Shown here in pieces: positions 30,357-39,305 of a DNA stretch of 64,000 nt (position 1 is the first letter of the stretch; each line of letters begins with the position of its first letter). Origin of the DNA: Streptomyces sp. HUAS 15-9 (GTDB taxonomy: Bacteria; Actinomycetota; Actinomycetes; Streptomycetales; Streptomycetaceae); the NCBI RefSeq assembly GCF_025642155.1, contig NZ_CP106798.1, positions 6,262,001 through 6,326,000 on the forward strand, written 5' to 3'. A model generated the notes under the pieces. That model was not told where the DNA came from and did no database searches. It worked only from the letters and a program-made list of their open reading frames with translations. Made by a program: the position numbers and the translations under genes.

Positions 30357-31043
30357 TCAGCGACCGTTGTTCGCCCCACGGCGGCGCATGCCGAAGAACA
30401 CGGCACCGCCACCGATGACGACCAGGGCGGCCGCGATGCCGGCGATCAGACCGGTGTTGGAGTTCGCACCGGTCTCGGCGAGGTTCGAGTCACCGGCCGC
30501 CGGGGACGGCGCGTTGCTCGAGGTCTGTGCCGGGGCGGTGCTGGTGCTCTGAGAAGCCGACGGGGTCGGGGAGTCGGTCTCGGCCGGAGCGGACTTCGAC
30601 GGCGACGGGGTGGCCGACGGGGTGGGGGTCGGGCTGTCCTCGGCCTTGCAGGCAGTGGACGGGGTGGTCAGGTTCGGCGCGATGTCCGCGTCGACCTGGT
30701 TGCCGGCCTTGACGTGGATACGGTACGTCGCGTTCGGCTTCCAGTCCTCGGCGAAGGTGACCGTGGTGCCTTCCTTGGAGCCCTTGATGTTCTCCGGCTT
30801 GCCGACCTTCTTGGCGTCGGCGCCGTTGTTCTCCAGGAACACGGTGACGACGGCCGGGGTACCGGAGCCGTCCTTGTCGGTGACGACGATGACGCCCTTG
30901 GAGCCGTCACAGGTGGCTTCGGCGGAGAACTCCTTGATGTCGCACGCGAGCGCGTTGCCGGCGAGGCCCAGCACCAGCGCGGCGGAAGCGGAGGCGACAC
31001 CCAGGATGCGCACGGAACGTGCACTGCGGCGGGTTATGGACAC
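30357..31043 (-). CDS. LAETG-anchored secreted surface protein
   Basis: A 228-residue cell-wall protein. A signal peptide (residues 1-33, ending NALA), a compact domain with two cysteines ([17 protein letters not shown]) and a third Cys near 130, a Pro/Ser/Thr-rich stalk (about 133-180), then LAETG, a membrane segment and RRRGANNGR. LAxTG is the class E sortase signal in Streptomyces. The domain's function is not recognised. ATG at 31043; an AT-rich region follows upstream. Confidence 0.9.
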   Translation of the reverse strand: MSITRRSARSVRILGVASASAALVLGLAGNALACDIKEFSAEATCDGSKGVIVVTDKDGSGTPAVVTVFLENNGADAKKVGKPENIKGSKEGTTVTFAEDWKPNATYRIHVKAGNQVDADIAPNLTTPSTACKAEDSPTPTPSATPSPSKSAPAETDSPTPSASQSTSTAPAQTSSNAPSPAAGDSNLAETGANSNTGLIAGIAAALVVIGGGAVFFGMRRRGANNGR

Positions 31044-31503
31044 GTTTGTCCTTTACGTATTGCACAACTGCGGGGGGTTGAGGGGCAGATGAAGCAGTGA
31101 TGAGGTGAGGCTCCAGCGCCCCAGGTGACTCACAGGTTTATAAGCGCTCCATCGGCAGTGTCAATGCATATGCCGCCTACAGGTGTTGACTTTGCCCGCT
31201 CGTTAACCGCCGAGACGTTTCAACGCCTCCGGAGCCTCCTCGATCCGGTCAACCAGGGCGATTCCGGCCTCCATCCGCCGTTCCCCGGCGAGCGCTTGCG
31301 GCAACGGCCAGGCCGGCAGCCGCTCCGTCCAGTGCGCCCGGTCCACCAGCACCATCGGCGTGGGCTCGCCCCGCGACTCGTAGTAGTTGGGAGTCGCGTT
31401 GTCGAATATCTCCTGTACGGTCCCGGCGGCGCCCGGCAGGAACACCACGCCCCCGGTGGCGGGCCGGCAGGCCGTCCTCGCGGACGGAGTTGGCGAAGTA
31501 CTT

Positions 31504-31548
31504 GGTGGGGGTACCCCCTGCTCGAACGAAGTTGAGAGCTTGGGGGAG
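31504..31548. repeat. Interspersed palindromic repeat, copy 1
   Basis: Starts GGTGGGGGTACCCCCTG and ends GAGAGCTTGGGGGAG (plus strand, 45 bases). GGGGGTACCCCC is itself a perfect palindrome, and the CCCCC segment can pair with the terminal GGGGG. It interrupts the LOG-family gene between the codons for the PPN and KYFAN segments. Confidence 0.85.
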
Positions 31549-31878
31549 TGCGCGGCGAGGCGTTGGGCGGTTCATGGCCGTAGAACCAGGTGGGGATGCC
31601 CACGGAGCCCCCGCCGCCCGGCCGGCGGTCGCGCACCTCGAAGGCCGCGCGGGCCCAGTCGGTGACGGACGGCCGGAACGACGGTGCCTTGGCGAGGAGT
31701 TGCAGCGCCTCCGTCAGCATGTCGTCGTCGAACGGGGCGGCGTACGCGCCGAGGTTCGCCGCCTCCATGGCGCCCGGTCCGCCGCCGGTGGCCACCGTGA
31801 GACCGGTGCGCGCCAGCTCACGGCCGAGGCGGGCGGCGCCGCCGTAGGCCTCCGTGCCGCGGGCCATGGCGTGTCCGC

Positions 31879-31922
31879 CCTCCCCCACGCTCGAATCAGC
31901 TCGCGCGGGAGGTGCCCCCATC
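31879..31922. repeat. Interspersed palindromic repeat, copy 2
   Basis: On the minus strand it reads GATGGGGGCACCTCCCGCG then GATTCGAGCGTGGGGGAGG (44 bases). It has the same layout as copy 1 (TGGGGG, ACC, CCC, CGA, GAG, TGGGGGAG) but lies in the opposite orientation. It introduces an in-frame stop just before the GGHAMARG segment of the same gene. Confidence 0.85.
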
Positions 31923-32445
31923 CCCCACCACCCGTGTGTCCACGAGGAGTTCGTCGAGCGCGTCGGAGACGGCGTCGTCGTGGACGGCGCGCGGCATGGA
32001 GGCGTACACGTCCCCGTCGGCCTTCGTCCGCTGGAACCAGCCGTAGGCCCGCGCGTCCGGAGTCGCCTCGTATCCGTTGTCGAGCGAGTCGAACAGTTCG
32101 TCGGGGGAGTAGACGAACCCCCGGTACGGGTCGAAGGGGAGGTCCGGTACGGGCGGGAACACCAGCGCGCCCGCCACCCGCACCCGGGCGGCGGCCTCGG
32201 GGTCCATCGGGCAGCCGAGGAAGACGGCCCCGGTGGAGTCGACGGAGAGCAGGGCGTCCGTACGGCCGGTCAGATCGACGGCCTGGACACGGAACCGGGC
32301 GAGCGAGCCGTGTCCGGCGACGACCTCGTCGAACTCGGCGGGCGACTCGATCTCATGGTCGTGGGCGGCACGGTCGGGCTGGGCGGGTGCCGGATGCACC
32401 CGCCCATGCCGGCACAGGCGTTCGGGGTGGCGAACCGGTATCCCG

Positions 32446-32853
32446 TCAGCCCTGCACCGCGGCCGGGTCCATCCACACGACCTCCCACGTGTGGCCGTCG
32501 AGGTCGTCGAAGGCGCGGCCGTACATGAAGCCCTGGTCCTGGGTCTCGCCGGTCGCCGAGCCGCCGGCCGCGATCGCCTTGTCGACCAGCTCGTCGACCT
32601 TCTCGCGGCTCTCGGCGCTCAGACAGATCAGCACCTCGCTGGTCTTCGTCGAGTCGGCGATCTCCTTCTTCGTGAAGTCGGCGTAGCGCTGCTTGCTCAG
32701 CAGCATCGCGATGATCGTGTCGCTGATCACGACGCAGGCGTTGTCGTCGGTGCTGAACTGCGGGTTGATCGAGTAGCCGAGCTCCGTGAAGAACTTCTTC
32801 GCGGCGTCGACGTCGTTGGTGGCCAGGTTCACGAAGATCATCTGCTGGTACAT
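32446..32853 (-). CDS. VOC-family (glyoxalase/bleomycin-resistance fold) protein
   Basis: A 135-residue protein starting MYQQMIFVNLATNDVDAAKK, with the VOC features FFTELGYS, GGSATGE and the C-terminal DLDGHTWEVVWMD. Such proteins serve as dioxygenases, lyases or resistance proteins; the substrate is not predictable. ATG at 32853 follows GAGGGAGAG. The adjacent ABC genes in the same direction may be unrelated. Confidence 0.88.
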   Translation of the reverse strand: MYQQMIFVNLATNDVDAAKKFFTELGYSINPQFSTDDNACVVISDTIIAMLLSKQRYADFTKKEIADSTKTSEVLICLSAESREKVDELVDKAIAAGGSATGETQDQGFMYGRAFDDLDGHTWEVVWMDPAAVQG

Positions 32854-32948
32854 GCCGTTCTCTCCCTCGGGGGTCGTGCCGTTCGCAGGGGTAGACACCG
32901 GGCCGCCGGAGAAATCATCGGCGGTCCGCGAACTTTTTCCGCGGATTC

Positions 32949-34414
32949 TCAGTGGGCCAGCGGGAGCGCCGTCAGCTGCGCGGTCACCAGCGCGAGCGGG
33001 GCGAAGAGGGCGAGCAGGGCGCCCGCGCGCAGGGCGGCGGCGCTGCGCAGCATGCGCGCGGGCGCACCGAGACGGAGCAGGGCCGCGGTGGTGTCGGCGC
33101 GGGACTGCCTGGCCGCCACGGCCGCCGTGAACAGCGTGGCCGTGGTGCAGCCGGTGACCAGGAGGGTGCCGAGGACGGTCAGCGGGCCGAAGAAGGAGGG
33201 TACGGCGCCGCCGTACAGCGCGGTCATGGCGTACGTGCCCGACGCGACCGCGCAGACCACGCCCACGGGGCGGCCGATGCGGCCGGCCTCCGCCATGAGG
33301 ACACGGCCGGCCAGGAGGCGGAGCGCTCCCGGGTGCGCCGCCTGCAGCAGGCGGCCGCACAGATGGGTGAGGCCCGGGGCGGCCAGGATCAGGCCCAGGG
33401 CCGTCAGGGCCCAGCCGGCCAGTACTCCGGCCGTACCGCCGACGGCGTCGCCGGGGAGGGCCACGGGGCCGGAGCGGCTCGTGTACGCCTCGACGGCGAG
33501 GCCGGCGGCGAGGACGGCGAAGCCCCAGGGGAGCCCGGCCGGGGAGCCGTGCGGGTCGGGAGCGAGGGTGCCGGTCCATCCCGGGGCGTGCGGCGCCGCC
33601 GCGTGGGGGTCGGTCTCGTGGTCCGGGTCGTGCGAGGTGCCGTCGGCCGGTGCGGGGACGCCCGTGGCCGGGGCGCCCGGTGCCGGGACGCTCGTGGCCG
33701 GGTGGGCGTCCGTGGCCGGGTGTGCGTCCGTCTCGGTGTTCCGGCCGCCCGGGGCCGGGCGGCGGCGCCGATCCTCAGGCGTGTGCCGAAGCGGCCGTAC
33801 GCCCCGAAGGTCTCCCGCGATGCCGCGTGGCCGTACGACCCGAAGCGGCCGTCCCCGCGAGCGGTGCGGCCGGCCGCGGGGCGGGTGTCCCGGGGGCGCA
33901 GCGTGAAGGCCACCGCCGCGGACGCGATCCCCGGTACGAGTGCGAGCAGGGTGAGCGTGCCCGGCAGTGGGAGGGGCTCGCCTGCCGCCAGGAACTCCTT
34001 CGCGGCGCCGTCGAAGGGCATGCCGGTGAGGTCGCCGCGCAGATGGAGGAAGAGCAGCAGCGCCAGCATCGAGCCAAGGGCGCAGGACAGGGCCGTCGTG
34101 ACCACGGAGATCGCCATCAGCCGGGCCGGGCCGAGACCGAGGGCCGAGAGGCCGGGGCGGGGTTTTGTGCCGGGGTCGGTGCGGGCGACCCCGACCGCGA
34201 GGTACACCGTGGCCGCCAGGGGCAGCGCGCACCAGGCCAGGCGCAGGGAGCCGGCGGCGGGGGCGGCGGGGGCGGCGGGGTCATCGGGGTGGCTCAGCGC
34301 GTAGCCGAGGGCGGCCAGGAGCAGGAAGCCCGTGCCCGCGGCGGCCGTGGCCACGAGGAGGCGGCGCAGCTGGACCGCGGGGTGGGCGACCCGGGTCAGG
34401 CGGAGAGCGAGCAC
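32949..34414 (-). pseudogene. ABC transporter permease, frameshifted
   Basis: The N-terminal half (GTG at 34414, overlapping the ATPase gene by 19 bases) has membrane segments and reads LALRLTRVAHPAVQLRRLLV to about base 33780. A Pro/Ala/Asp-rich linker (ATDAHPATDAHPAT) and the C-terminal half with five or more membrane segments (LTVLGTLLVTGCTTATLFTA), ending QLTALPLAH, continue in a different frame. One indel in the GC-rich stretch near 33755-33785 explains it. It may be a real mutation or an error in a G/C run. Together with the next gene it formed a FtsE/FtsX-like or lantibiotic-type exporter pair of unknown substrate. Confidence 0.75.
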
Positions 34415-35136
34415 GCGGCCCGGCCTTCCGTATCGGGCGCCGGAGGCAGATGCACGGTGTTCACGCGCCGCCCGTCCAGCAGGGACACCGTGCGGTCGGC
34501 GAGGGCCGCGGTCTCGGCGTCGTGCGTGGCCAGCACCACCGTGATGCCGTGCGAGCGGGCCGCCGTCATCAGCGTGCGCAGGACGTGGGAGCGGTCGGCG
34601 CGGTGCAGCGGCGCCGTCGGCTCGTCGGCGAACAGGACGGTCGGGGCGGGGGCCAGGGCGCGGGCGATGGAGGCGCGCTGCCGTTCGGCCTGGTGCAGTT
34701 GGTGCGGGCGCCTGCGGGCCTTGTCGCCGATGTCGAGACGCTCCAGCCACTCGAGGGCGGCGGTCTTGGCCCGGCGGCGGCTGGTGCCGCGCAGCATCAG
34801 GGGGAGGGCCGCGTTCTCCCAGACGTTCAGCTCGGGCAGGAGCAGCGGTGCCGGATCGATCCAGCTGAAGCGGTCCCGGCGCAGCCGCTCGCGGCCGACG
34901 GGGCCCATGCTGTGCAGGGGCACGCTGTTGAACCAGACCTCGCCGTGCCGCACCGGCACCAGGCCGGACAGACAGCGCAGCAGGGTGGTCTTGCCGCTGC
35001 CGCGCGGGCCGCTGACGGCGAGGATCTCGCCCTCCCGTACGCCGAGCGAGACGCCGGCGAGCGCGGGCGAGCCGTCGGGGTGCCGGTGGTGCAGGGAGCG
35101 TGCCCAGAGCACGTCGTTGTCCGGCGGGGCCTCCAT
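34396..35136 (-). CDS. ABC transporter ATP-binding protein with altered signature motif
   Basis: ATPase of 246 residues from the ATG at 35136 (GAGGTG upstream; a GTG at 35145 is the alternative). Walker A is GPRGSGKTT, Walker B TVLFADEPTAPLH, H-loop LATHD. The signature, usually LSGGERQR, reads LHQAERQRASIARAL, so the conserved Ser-Gly-Gly is lost. With the frameshifted permease this suggests a decaying exporter, or a divergent but working one. Confidence 0.85.
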   Translation of the reverse strand: MEAPPDNDVLWARSLHHRHPDGSPALAGVSLGVREGEILAVSGPRGSGKTTLLRCLSGLVPVRHGEVWFNSVPLHSMGPVGRERLRRDRFSWIDPAPLLLPELNVWENAALPLMLRGTSRRRAKTAALEWLERLDIGDKARRRPHQLHQAERQRASIARALAPAPTVLFADEPTAPLHRADRSHVLRTLMTAARSHGITVVLATHDAETAALADRTVSLLDGRRVNTVHLPPAPDTEGRAACSLSA

Positions 35137-35322
35137 GGCGTACACCTCGGTTCTGATCCGTTTTCCCGTGCTCGATCCCCCGTGAGGCCCCGTCGTCGCA
35201 CGCCCGCCTGCCCTCCGGACGGGCGACGGGAATATGACGAAAGGGCCTTCCGGGGGAACGAAAGCCGGGCCGATCGGTCACTGGCACGCTAGGCAGGTCC
35301 CGGCGGGAGGCCGGACAGCACA

Positions 35323-35368
35323 CGGCCCCGGGCGTCCGTTCTCACTCGAACGGACGGCACCGGGGCCG
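35323..35368 (-). terminator. Terminator after the aminotransferase gene
   Basis: CGGCCCCG and GTCCGTT on the left pair with AACGGAC and CGGGGCCG on the right around CTCACTCG. It lies 24 bases beyond the stop of the minus-strand aminotransferase gene. Confidence 0.75.
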
Positions 35369-35391
35369 ACGTTGATCATCCAGGCGGAAGA

Positions 35392-36774
35392 TCAGAGCTT
35401 CGTCCACGCCTCCGTGAGCGTCGCACGCAGGATCTGCTCGATCTCGTCGAACGTGTCCTGGTCGGAGATCAGCGGCGGGGCGAGCTGGACGACCGGGTCA
35501 CCGCGGTCGTCGGCACGGCAGTACAGGCCGTTCTCGTAGAGCGCCTTGGAGAGGAAGCCGTACAGCACGCGCTCGGTCTCCTCCTCGCTGAAGGACTCCT
35601 TCGTCGCCTTGTCCTTGACGAGCTCGATGCCGTAGAAGAAGCCGTTGCCGCGGACGTCGCCGACGATCGGCAGGTCGTGCAGCTTCTGCAGGGTGGACAG
35701 GAACGCGGACTCGTTGTCGAGGACGTGCTGGTTGAGGCCCTCGCGCTCGAACAGGTCCAGGTTGGCCAGGCCCACGGCCGCGGAGACCGGGTGGCCGCCG
35801 AAGGTGTAGCCGTGCAGGAAGGTGTTGTCGCCCTTGTAGAACGGCTCGGCGAGGCGGTCGGAGATCACGCAGGCGCCGATCGGGGAGTAGCCCGAGGTCA
35901 TGCCCTTGGCGCAGGTGATCATGTCCGGGACGTAGCCGAACTTGTCACAGGCGAACATCGTGCCCAGGCGGCCGAAGGCGCAGATGACCTCGTCCGACAC
36001 GAGCAGCACGTCGTACTGGTCGCAGATCTCGCGGACCCGCTGGAAGTAGCCGGGCGGGGGCGGGAAGCAGCCGCCGGCGTTCTGCACGGGCTCCAGGAAG
36101 ACCGCGGCGACGGTGTCGGGGCCCTCGAAGAGGATCTGCTGCTCGATCTGGTCGGCGGCCCAGCGGCCGAAGGCCTCCGGGTCGTCGCCGAAGATCGGGG
36201 CGCGGTAGATGTTGGTGTTCGGAACCTTGTGCGCGCCCGGCACCAGCGGCTCGAAGGGGGCCTTCAGGCCCGGCAGGCCGGTGATGGACAGGGCGCCCTG
36301 CGGGGTGCCGTGGTAGGCGACTGCGCGGGAGATGACCTTGTACTTGGTCGGCTTGCCGGTGAGCTTGAAGTACTGCTTGGCCAGCTTCCAGGCGGTCTCG
36401 ACCGCCTCGCCGCCGCCAGTGGTGAAGAAGACCTTGTTCAGGTCGCCGGGGGCGTAGTCGGCGATGCGCTCGGCCAGCTCCACGGCCTTCGGGTGGGCGT
36501 AGGACCACACCGGGAAGAACGCCAGCTCCTGGGCCTGCTTGAAGGCGGTCTCGGCGAGCTCCGTGCGGCCGTGACCGGCCTGGACCACGAACAGACCCGC
36601 GAGACCGTCCAGGTAGCGCTTGCCCTTGTCGTCGTAGATGTAGGTGCCCTCGCCCCGGACGATGGTCGGGACGGGGGAGTTCTCGTACGAGGACATGCGG
36701 GTGAAGTGCATCCACAGGTGGTCGTACGCGGTGCGGCTGAGGTCCTTCTGGCTCACGGTTATCGGGTTCCCCAC
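35392..36774 (-). CDS. Class III (omega) aminotransferase, polyamine/GABA type
   Basis: PLP-dependent aminotransferase of 460 residues. It contains the class III features FTTGGGEAVETAWKLA, HGTPQGALSITG, DEVICAFGRLGTMFA and the PLP lysine in TCAKGMTSGYSPIGA. Position next to an Lrp-type regulator, an aminobutyraldehyde dehydrogenase and a polyamine-binding protein indicates putrescine or related diamine catabolism (diamine to aminoaldehyde). Substrate is inferred from neighbours and family. Confidence 0.87.
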   Translation of the reverse strand: MGNPITVSQKDLSRTAYDHLWMHFTRMSSYENSPVPTIVRGEGTYIYDDKGKRYLDGLAGLFVVQAGHGRTELAETAFKQAQELAFFPVWSYAHPKAVELAERIADYAPGDLNKVFFTTGGGEAVETAWKLAKQYFKLTGKPTKYKVISRAVAYHGTPQGALSITGLPGLKAPFEPLVPGAHKVPNTNIYRAPIFGDDPEAFGRWAADQIEQQILFEGPDTVAAVFLEPVQNAGGCFPPPPGYFQRVREICDQYDVLLVSDEVICAFGRLGTMFACDKFGYVPDMITCAKGMTSGYSPIGACVISDRLAEPFYKGDNTFLHGYTFGGHPVSAAVGLANLDLFEREGLNQHVLDNESAFLSTLQKLHDLPIVGDVRGNGFFYGIELVKDKATKESFSEEETERVLYGFLSKALYENGLYCRADDRGDPVVQLAPPLISDQDTFDEIEQILRATLTEAWTKL

Positions 36775-37274
36775 ATATAGGTCTGCTTCTTGAGCTTGAG
36801 GTAGACGAAGCTCTCGGTGGAGCGCACGCCGGGCAGCGCCCGGATGCGTTTGTTGATGACGTCCAGCAGGTGGTCGTCGTCCTCGCAGACGATCTCGGCG
36901 AGGATGTCGAACGAGCCCGCGGTCATCACCACGTACTCGACTTCCGACATGTCAGTCAGCGCTTCCGCGATCGACTCGACATCGCCCTCGGCGTTGATAC
37001 CCACCATCGCCTGCCGCCGGAAGCCCACGGTGAGCGGGTCCGTGACGGCCACGATCTGCATCACGCCCTGGTCCAGCAGCTTCTGGACGCGCTGGCGCAC
37101 GGCCGCCTCGGACAGGCCCACGGCCTTGCCGATGGCGGCGTACGGACGGCGGCCGTCCTCCTGGAGCTGCTGAATGATGGCGAGGGAGACGGCGTCCAGC
37201 TGGGGGGTGCCGTTCCTGGACTCGCGGGAGTCCCTCTGGTCTGCGCTTCGACTGGCCACGAGCTCACTGTGCAC
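36759..37274 (-). CDS. Lrp/AsnC-family regulator of polyamine catabolism
   Basis: A 171-residue regulator with a helix-turn-helix (LDAVSLAIIQQLQEDGRRPY; GLSEAAVRQRVQKLLDQGV) and a RAM effector domain (VMTAGSFDILAEIVCEDDDH). GTG at 37274 gives HSELVASRSADQ as N-terminus; an ATG at 37295 adds seven residues. It overlaps the aminotransferase start by 16 bases and is divergent from the dehydrogenase, so it probably controls both directions. Confidence 0.88.
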   Translation of the reverse strand: MHSELVASRSADQRDSRESRNGTPQLDAVSLAIIQQLQEDGRRPYAAIGKAVGLSEAAVRQRVQKLLDQGVMQIVAVTDPLTVGFRRQAMVGINAEGDVESIAEALTDMSEVEYVVMTAGSFDILAEIVCEDDDHLLDVINKRIRALPGVRSTESFVYLKLKKQTYMWGTR

Positions 37275-37334
37275 GACGTCTCGACACTTCCGCAAGGCCG
37301 TATCGATGAAATTCGTTGTTTGTGTGACCCAGTC

Positions 37335-37349
37335 CTGCGGATTTCGCAG
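37335..37349. promoter_or_regulatory. Palindrome in the Lrp/dehydrogenase divergent region
   Basis: CTGCGGATTTCGCAG: five-base arms around GATTT, in the 170-base space between the divergent regulator and dehydrogenase genes. Size and A/T-rich centre fit an Lrp-type half-operator; binding is inferred. Confidence 0.45.
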
Positions 37350-37444
37350 AAGTGGCCCCGATGGGGGTGTTGAAAACGTGGGACCGCGGATTAGGGTGGG
37401 TGTCTCAGCGATTGGACAGCTTGAACCTGATCAGGAGGCCGGCA

Positions 37445-38893
37445 GTGAGCACCGAGCTGCGTGGGCTGCGCACACTACGGAACTACATTGACGGCGAGTT
37501 CCGGGACGCCGCCGACGGACGGACCACCGAGGTGGTCAACCCCGCGACGGGCGAGGCGTACGCGACCGCACCGCTGTCCGGGCAGGCGGACGTCGACGCC
37601 GCCATGGCGGCCGCCGCCGCGGCCTTCCCCGGCTGGCGCGACACGACGCCCGCGGAGCGGCAGAAGGCCCTCCTGAAGATCGCGGACGCGTTCGAGGAGC
37701 GCGCCGAGGAACTGATCGCGGCCGAGGTGGAGAACACGGGCAAGCCGACCGGGCTGACCCGCTCCGAAGAGATTCCGCCGATGGTCGACCAGATCCGCTT
37801 CTTCGCGGGCGCCGCCCGCATGCTGGAGGGGCGGAGCGCCGGTGAGTACATGGAGGGGATGACCTCCATCGTCCGCCGCGAGCCGGTCGGCGTCTGCGCC
37901 CAGGTCGCGCCGTGGAACTACCCGATGATGATGGCCGTGTGGAAGTTCGCCCCGGCGATCGCCGCGGGCAACACCGTCGTCCTGAAGCCCTCGGACACCA
38001 CCCCGGCCTCCACGGTCCTGATCGCCGAGATCCTCGGCTCGATCCTGCCCAAGGGCGTCTTCAACGTCATCTGCGGCGACCGTGACACCGGCCGCCGGAT
38101 GGTCGAGCACCCCACCCCGGCGATGGCCTCCATCACCGGCTCCGTCCGGGCCGGCATGTCGGTCGCCGAGTCCGCGGCCAAGGACGTCAAGCGCGTCCAC
38201 CTGGAGCTGGGCGGCAAGGCGCCGGTCGTCGTGTTCGACGACACCGACATCGCCAAGGCCGTCGAGGACATCTCCGTGGCGGGCTTCTTCAACGCCGGCC
38301 AGGACTGCACGGCCGCCACCCGCGTCCTCGTCCAGGAGTCCGTCCACGACGAGTTCGTCGCGGCGCTCGCCAAGGCCGCCGCCGAGACGAAGACCGGCCA
38401 GCCGGACGACGAGGACGTGCTGTTCGGCCCGCTCAACAACCCGAACCAGCTCCAGCAGGTCACCGGCTTCATCGAGCGCCTCCCTGCCCACGCCAAGGTC
38501 GAGGCGGGCGGCCACCGGGTCGGCGACAAGGGCTACTTCTACGCCCCGACCGTCGTCTCCGGCCTGAAGCAGGACGACGAGATCATCCAGAACGAGGTCT
38601 TCGGCCCGGTCATCACCGTCCAGTCCTTCACCGACGAGGACCAGGCCGTCGAGTGGGCCAACGGCGTCGAGTACGCCCTCGCCTCCTCCGTCTGGACCAA
38701 GGACCACGGCCGCGCCATGCGGATGTCCAAGAAGCTCGACTTCGGCTGTGTGTGGATCAACACCCACATCCCGCTGGTTGCCGAGATGCCGCACGGCGGC
38801 TTCAAGAAGTCCGGCTACGGCAAGGACCTGTCGGCGTACGGCTTCGACGACTACACCCGCGTCAAGCACGTCATGACGTCGCTGGACGGCTGA
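37445..38893 (+). CDS. Gamma-aminobutyraldehyde dehydrogenase-type aldehyde dehydrogenase
   Basis: NAD-dependent aldehyde dehydrogenase of 482 residues that would oxidise 4-aminobutyraldehyde (from putrescine) to GABA. The catalytic residues are in LELGGKAP (Glu) and FFNAGQDCTAATR (Cys); VAPWNYPMMMAVWKFAPA and NEVFGPVITVQSF are family blocks. GTG at 37445 with AGGAGG at about 37432 is preferred over the ATG at 37352. Substrate is inferred from context. Confidence 0.9.
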   Translation: MSTELRGLRTLRNYIDGEFRDAADGRTTEVVNPATGEAYATAPLSGQADVDAAMAAAAAAFPGWRDTTPAERQKALLKIADAFEERAEELIAAEVENTGKPTGLTRSEEIPPMVDQIRFFAGAARMLEGRSAGEYMEGMTSIVRREPVGVCAQVAPWNYPMMMAVWKFAPAIAAGNTVVLKPSDTTPASTVLIAEILGSILPKGVFNVICGDRDTGRRMVEHPTPAMASITGSVRAGMSVAESAAKDVKRVHLELGGKAPVVVFDDTDIAKAVEDISVAGFFNAGQDCTAATRVLVQESVHDEFVAALAKAAAETKTGQPDDEDVLFGPLNNPNQLQQVTGFIERLPAHAKVEAGGHRVGDKGYFYAPTVVSGLKQDDEIIQNEVFGPVITVQSFTDEDQAVEWANGVEYALASSVWTKDHGRAMRMSKKLDFGCVWINTHIPLVAEMPHGGFKKSGYGKDLSAYGFDDYTRVKHVMTSLDG

Positions 38894-38903
38894 CGCCACA
38901 AAC

Positions 38904-38943
38904 CCGCGGCCCCGGACGGAGGACAGCCCGTCCGGGGCCGCGG
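38904..38943 (+). terminator. Terminator after the dehydrogenase gene
   Basis: CCGCGGCCCCGGACGG (38904-38919) pairs perfectly with CCGTCCGGGGCCGCGG (38928-38943); TGTCTTTCTG follows. Confidence 0.88.
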
Positions 38944-39000
38944 TGTCTTTCTGCGCGGCGGGCGGACCGTCGCGGGGCCGCGCGACGAGGGGGCCCGCCG

Positions 39001-39164
39001 CCCTTGAGGGGGCTGCCGCGGGTGCGGGGGCTGGAGTGCGTCGTGGCCGGAGGCCTGGTCGTCAACATCGCCGACAATGCCGTACGGCATGACCGCCCGG
39101 CGGGGGAGGGCAGTTGGGCTTCTGTCCGGACCGGGCGGACGCGACGCATCCGCACTGCGGGCTG
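39001..39164 (+). pseudogene. Possible histidine-kinase remnant
   Basis: Within the 412-base gap after the dehydrogenase gene, one frame reads LECVVAGGLVVNIADNAVRH, which closely resembles the ATP-binding N box of sensor kinases (LLxNLLDNAVRH). The frame stops at 39163 and no start, H box or G box is found. The rest of the gap (39165-39305) shows no further gene. Confidence 0.4.
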
Positions 39165-39305
39165 ACCGTGGAGGTCGGTCCGGCTCCGGTCGGTCCGCGT
39201 CCCCGCGCGGGGACCTGATCGTATCGACAAGGTGTCGGCTACGTCCGGGCCCGCTCGACGCACCGTCGATTGTCCGGCCGCAGGCCGGGGAGGCATGCTG
39301 CCAGG

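Larger units (their letters stand above)
31203..32399 (-). pseudogene. LOG-family (TIGR00730, Rossmann-fold) protein, broken
   Basis: Fragments of one gene lie in different frames on this strand. The N-terminal part (32399 down to about 31923) reads EIESPAEFDEVVAG and FDPYRGFVYSPDELFDSLD; after a repeat insertion the GGHAMARG-type segment and VATGGGPGAMEAANLG (the LOG nucleotide-binding motif, PGGxGTxxE family) continue in another frame; a second repeat follows HEPPNA; KYFANSVREDG continues in a third frame, and MVFLPGAAGTVQEIFDN ends the gene in the first. At least three breaks are visible. Intact homologues act as LOG-type phosphoribohydrolases, or are uncharacterised. Single-base breaks could partly be sequencing errors; the two insertions are not. 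Confidence 0.85.
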
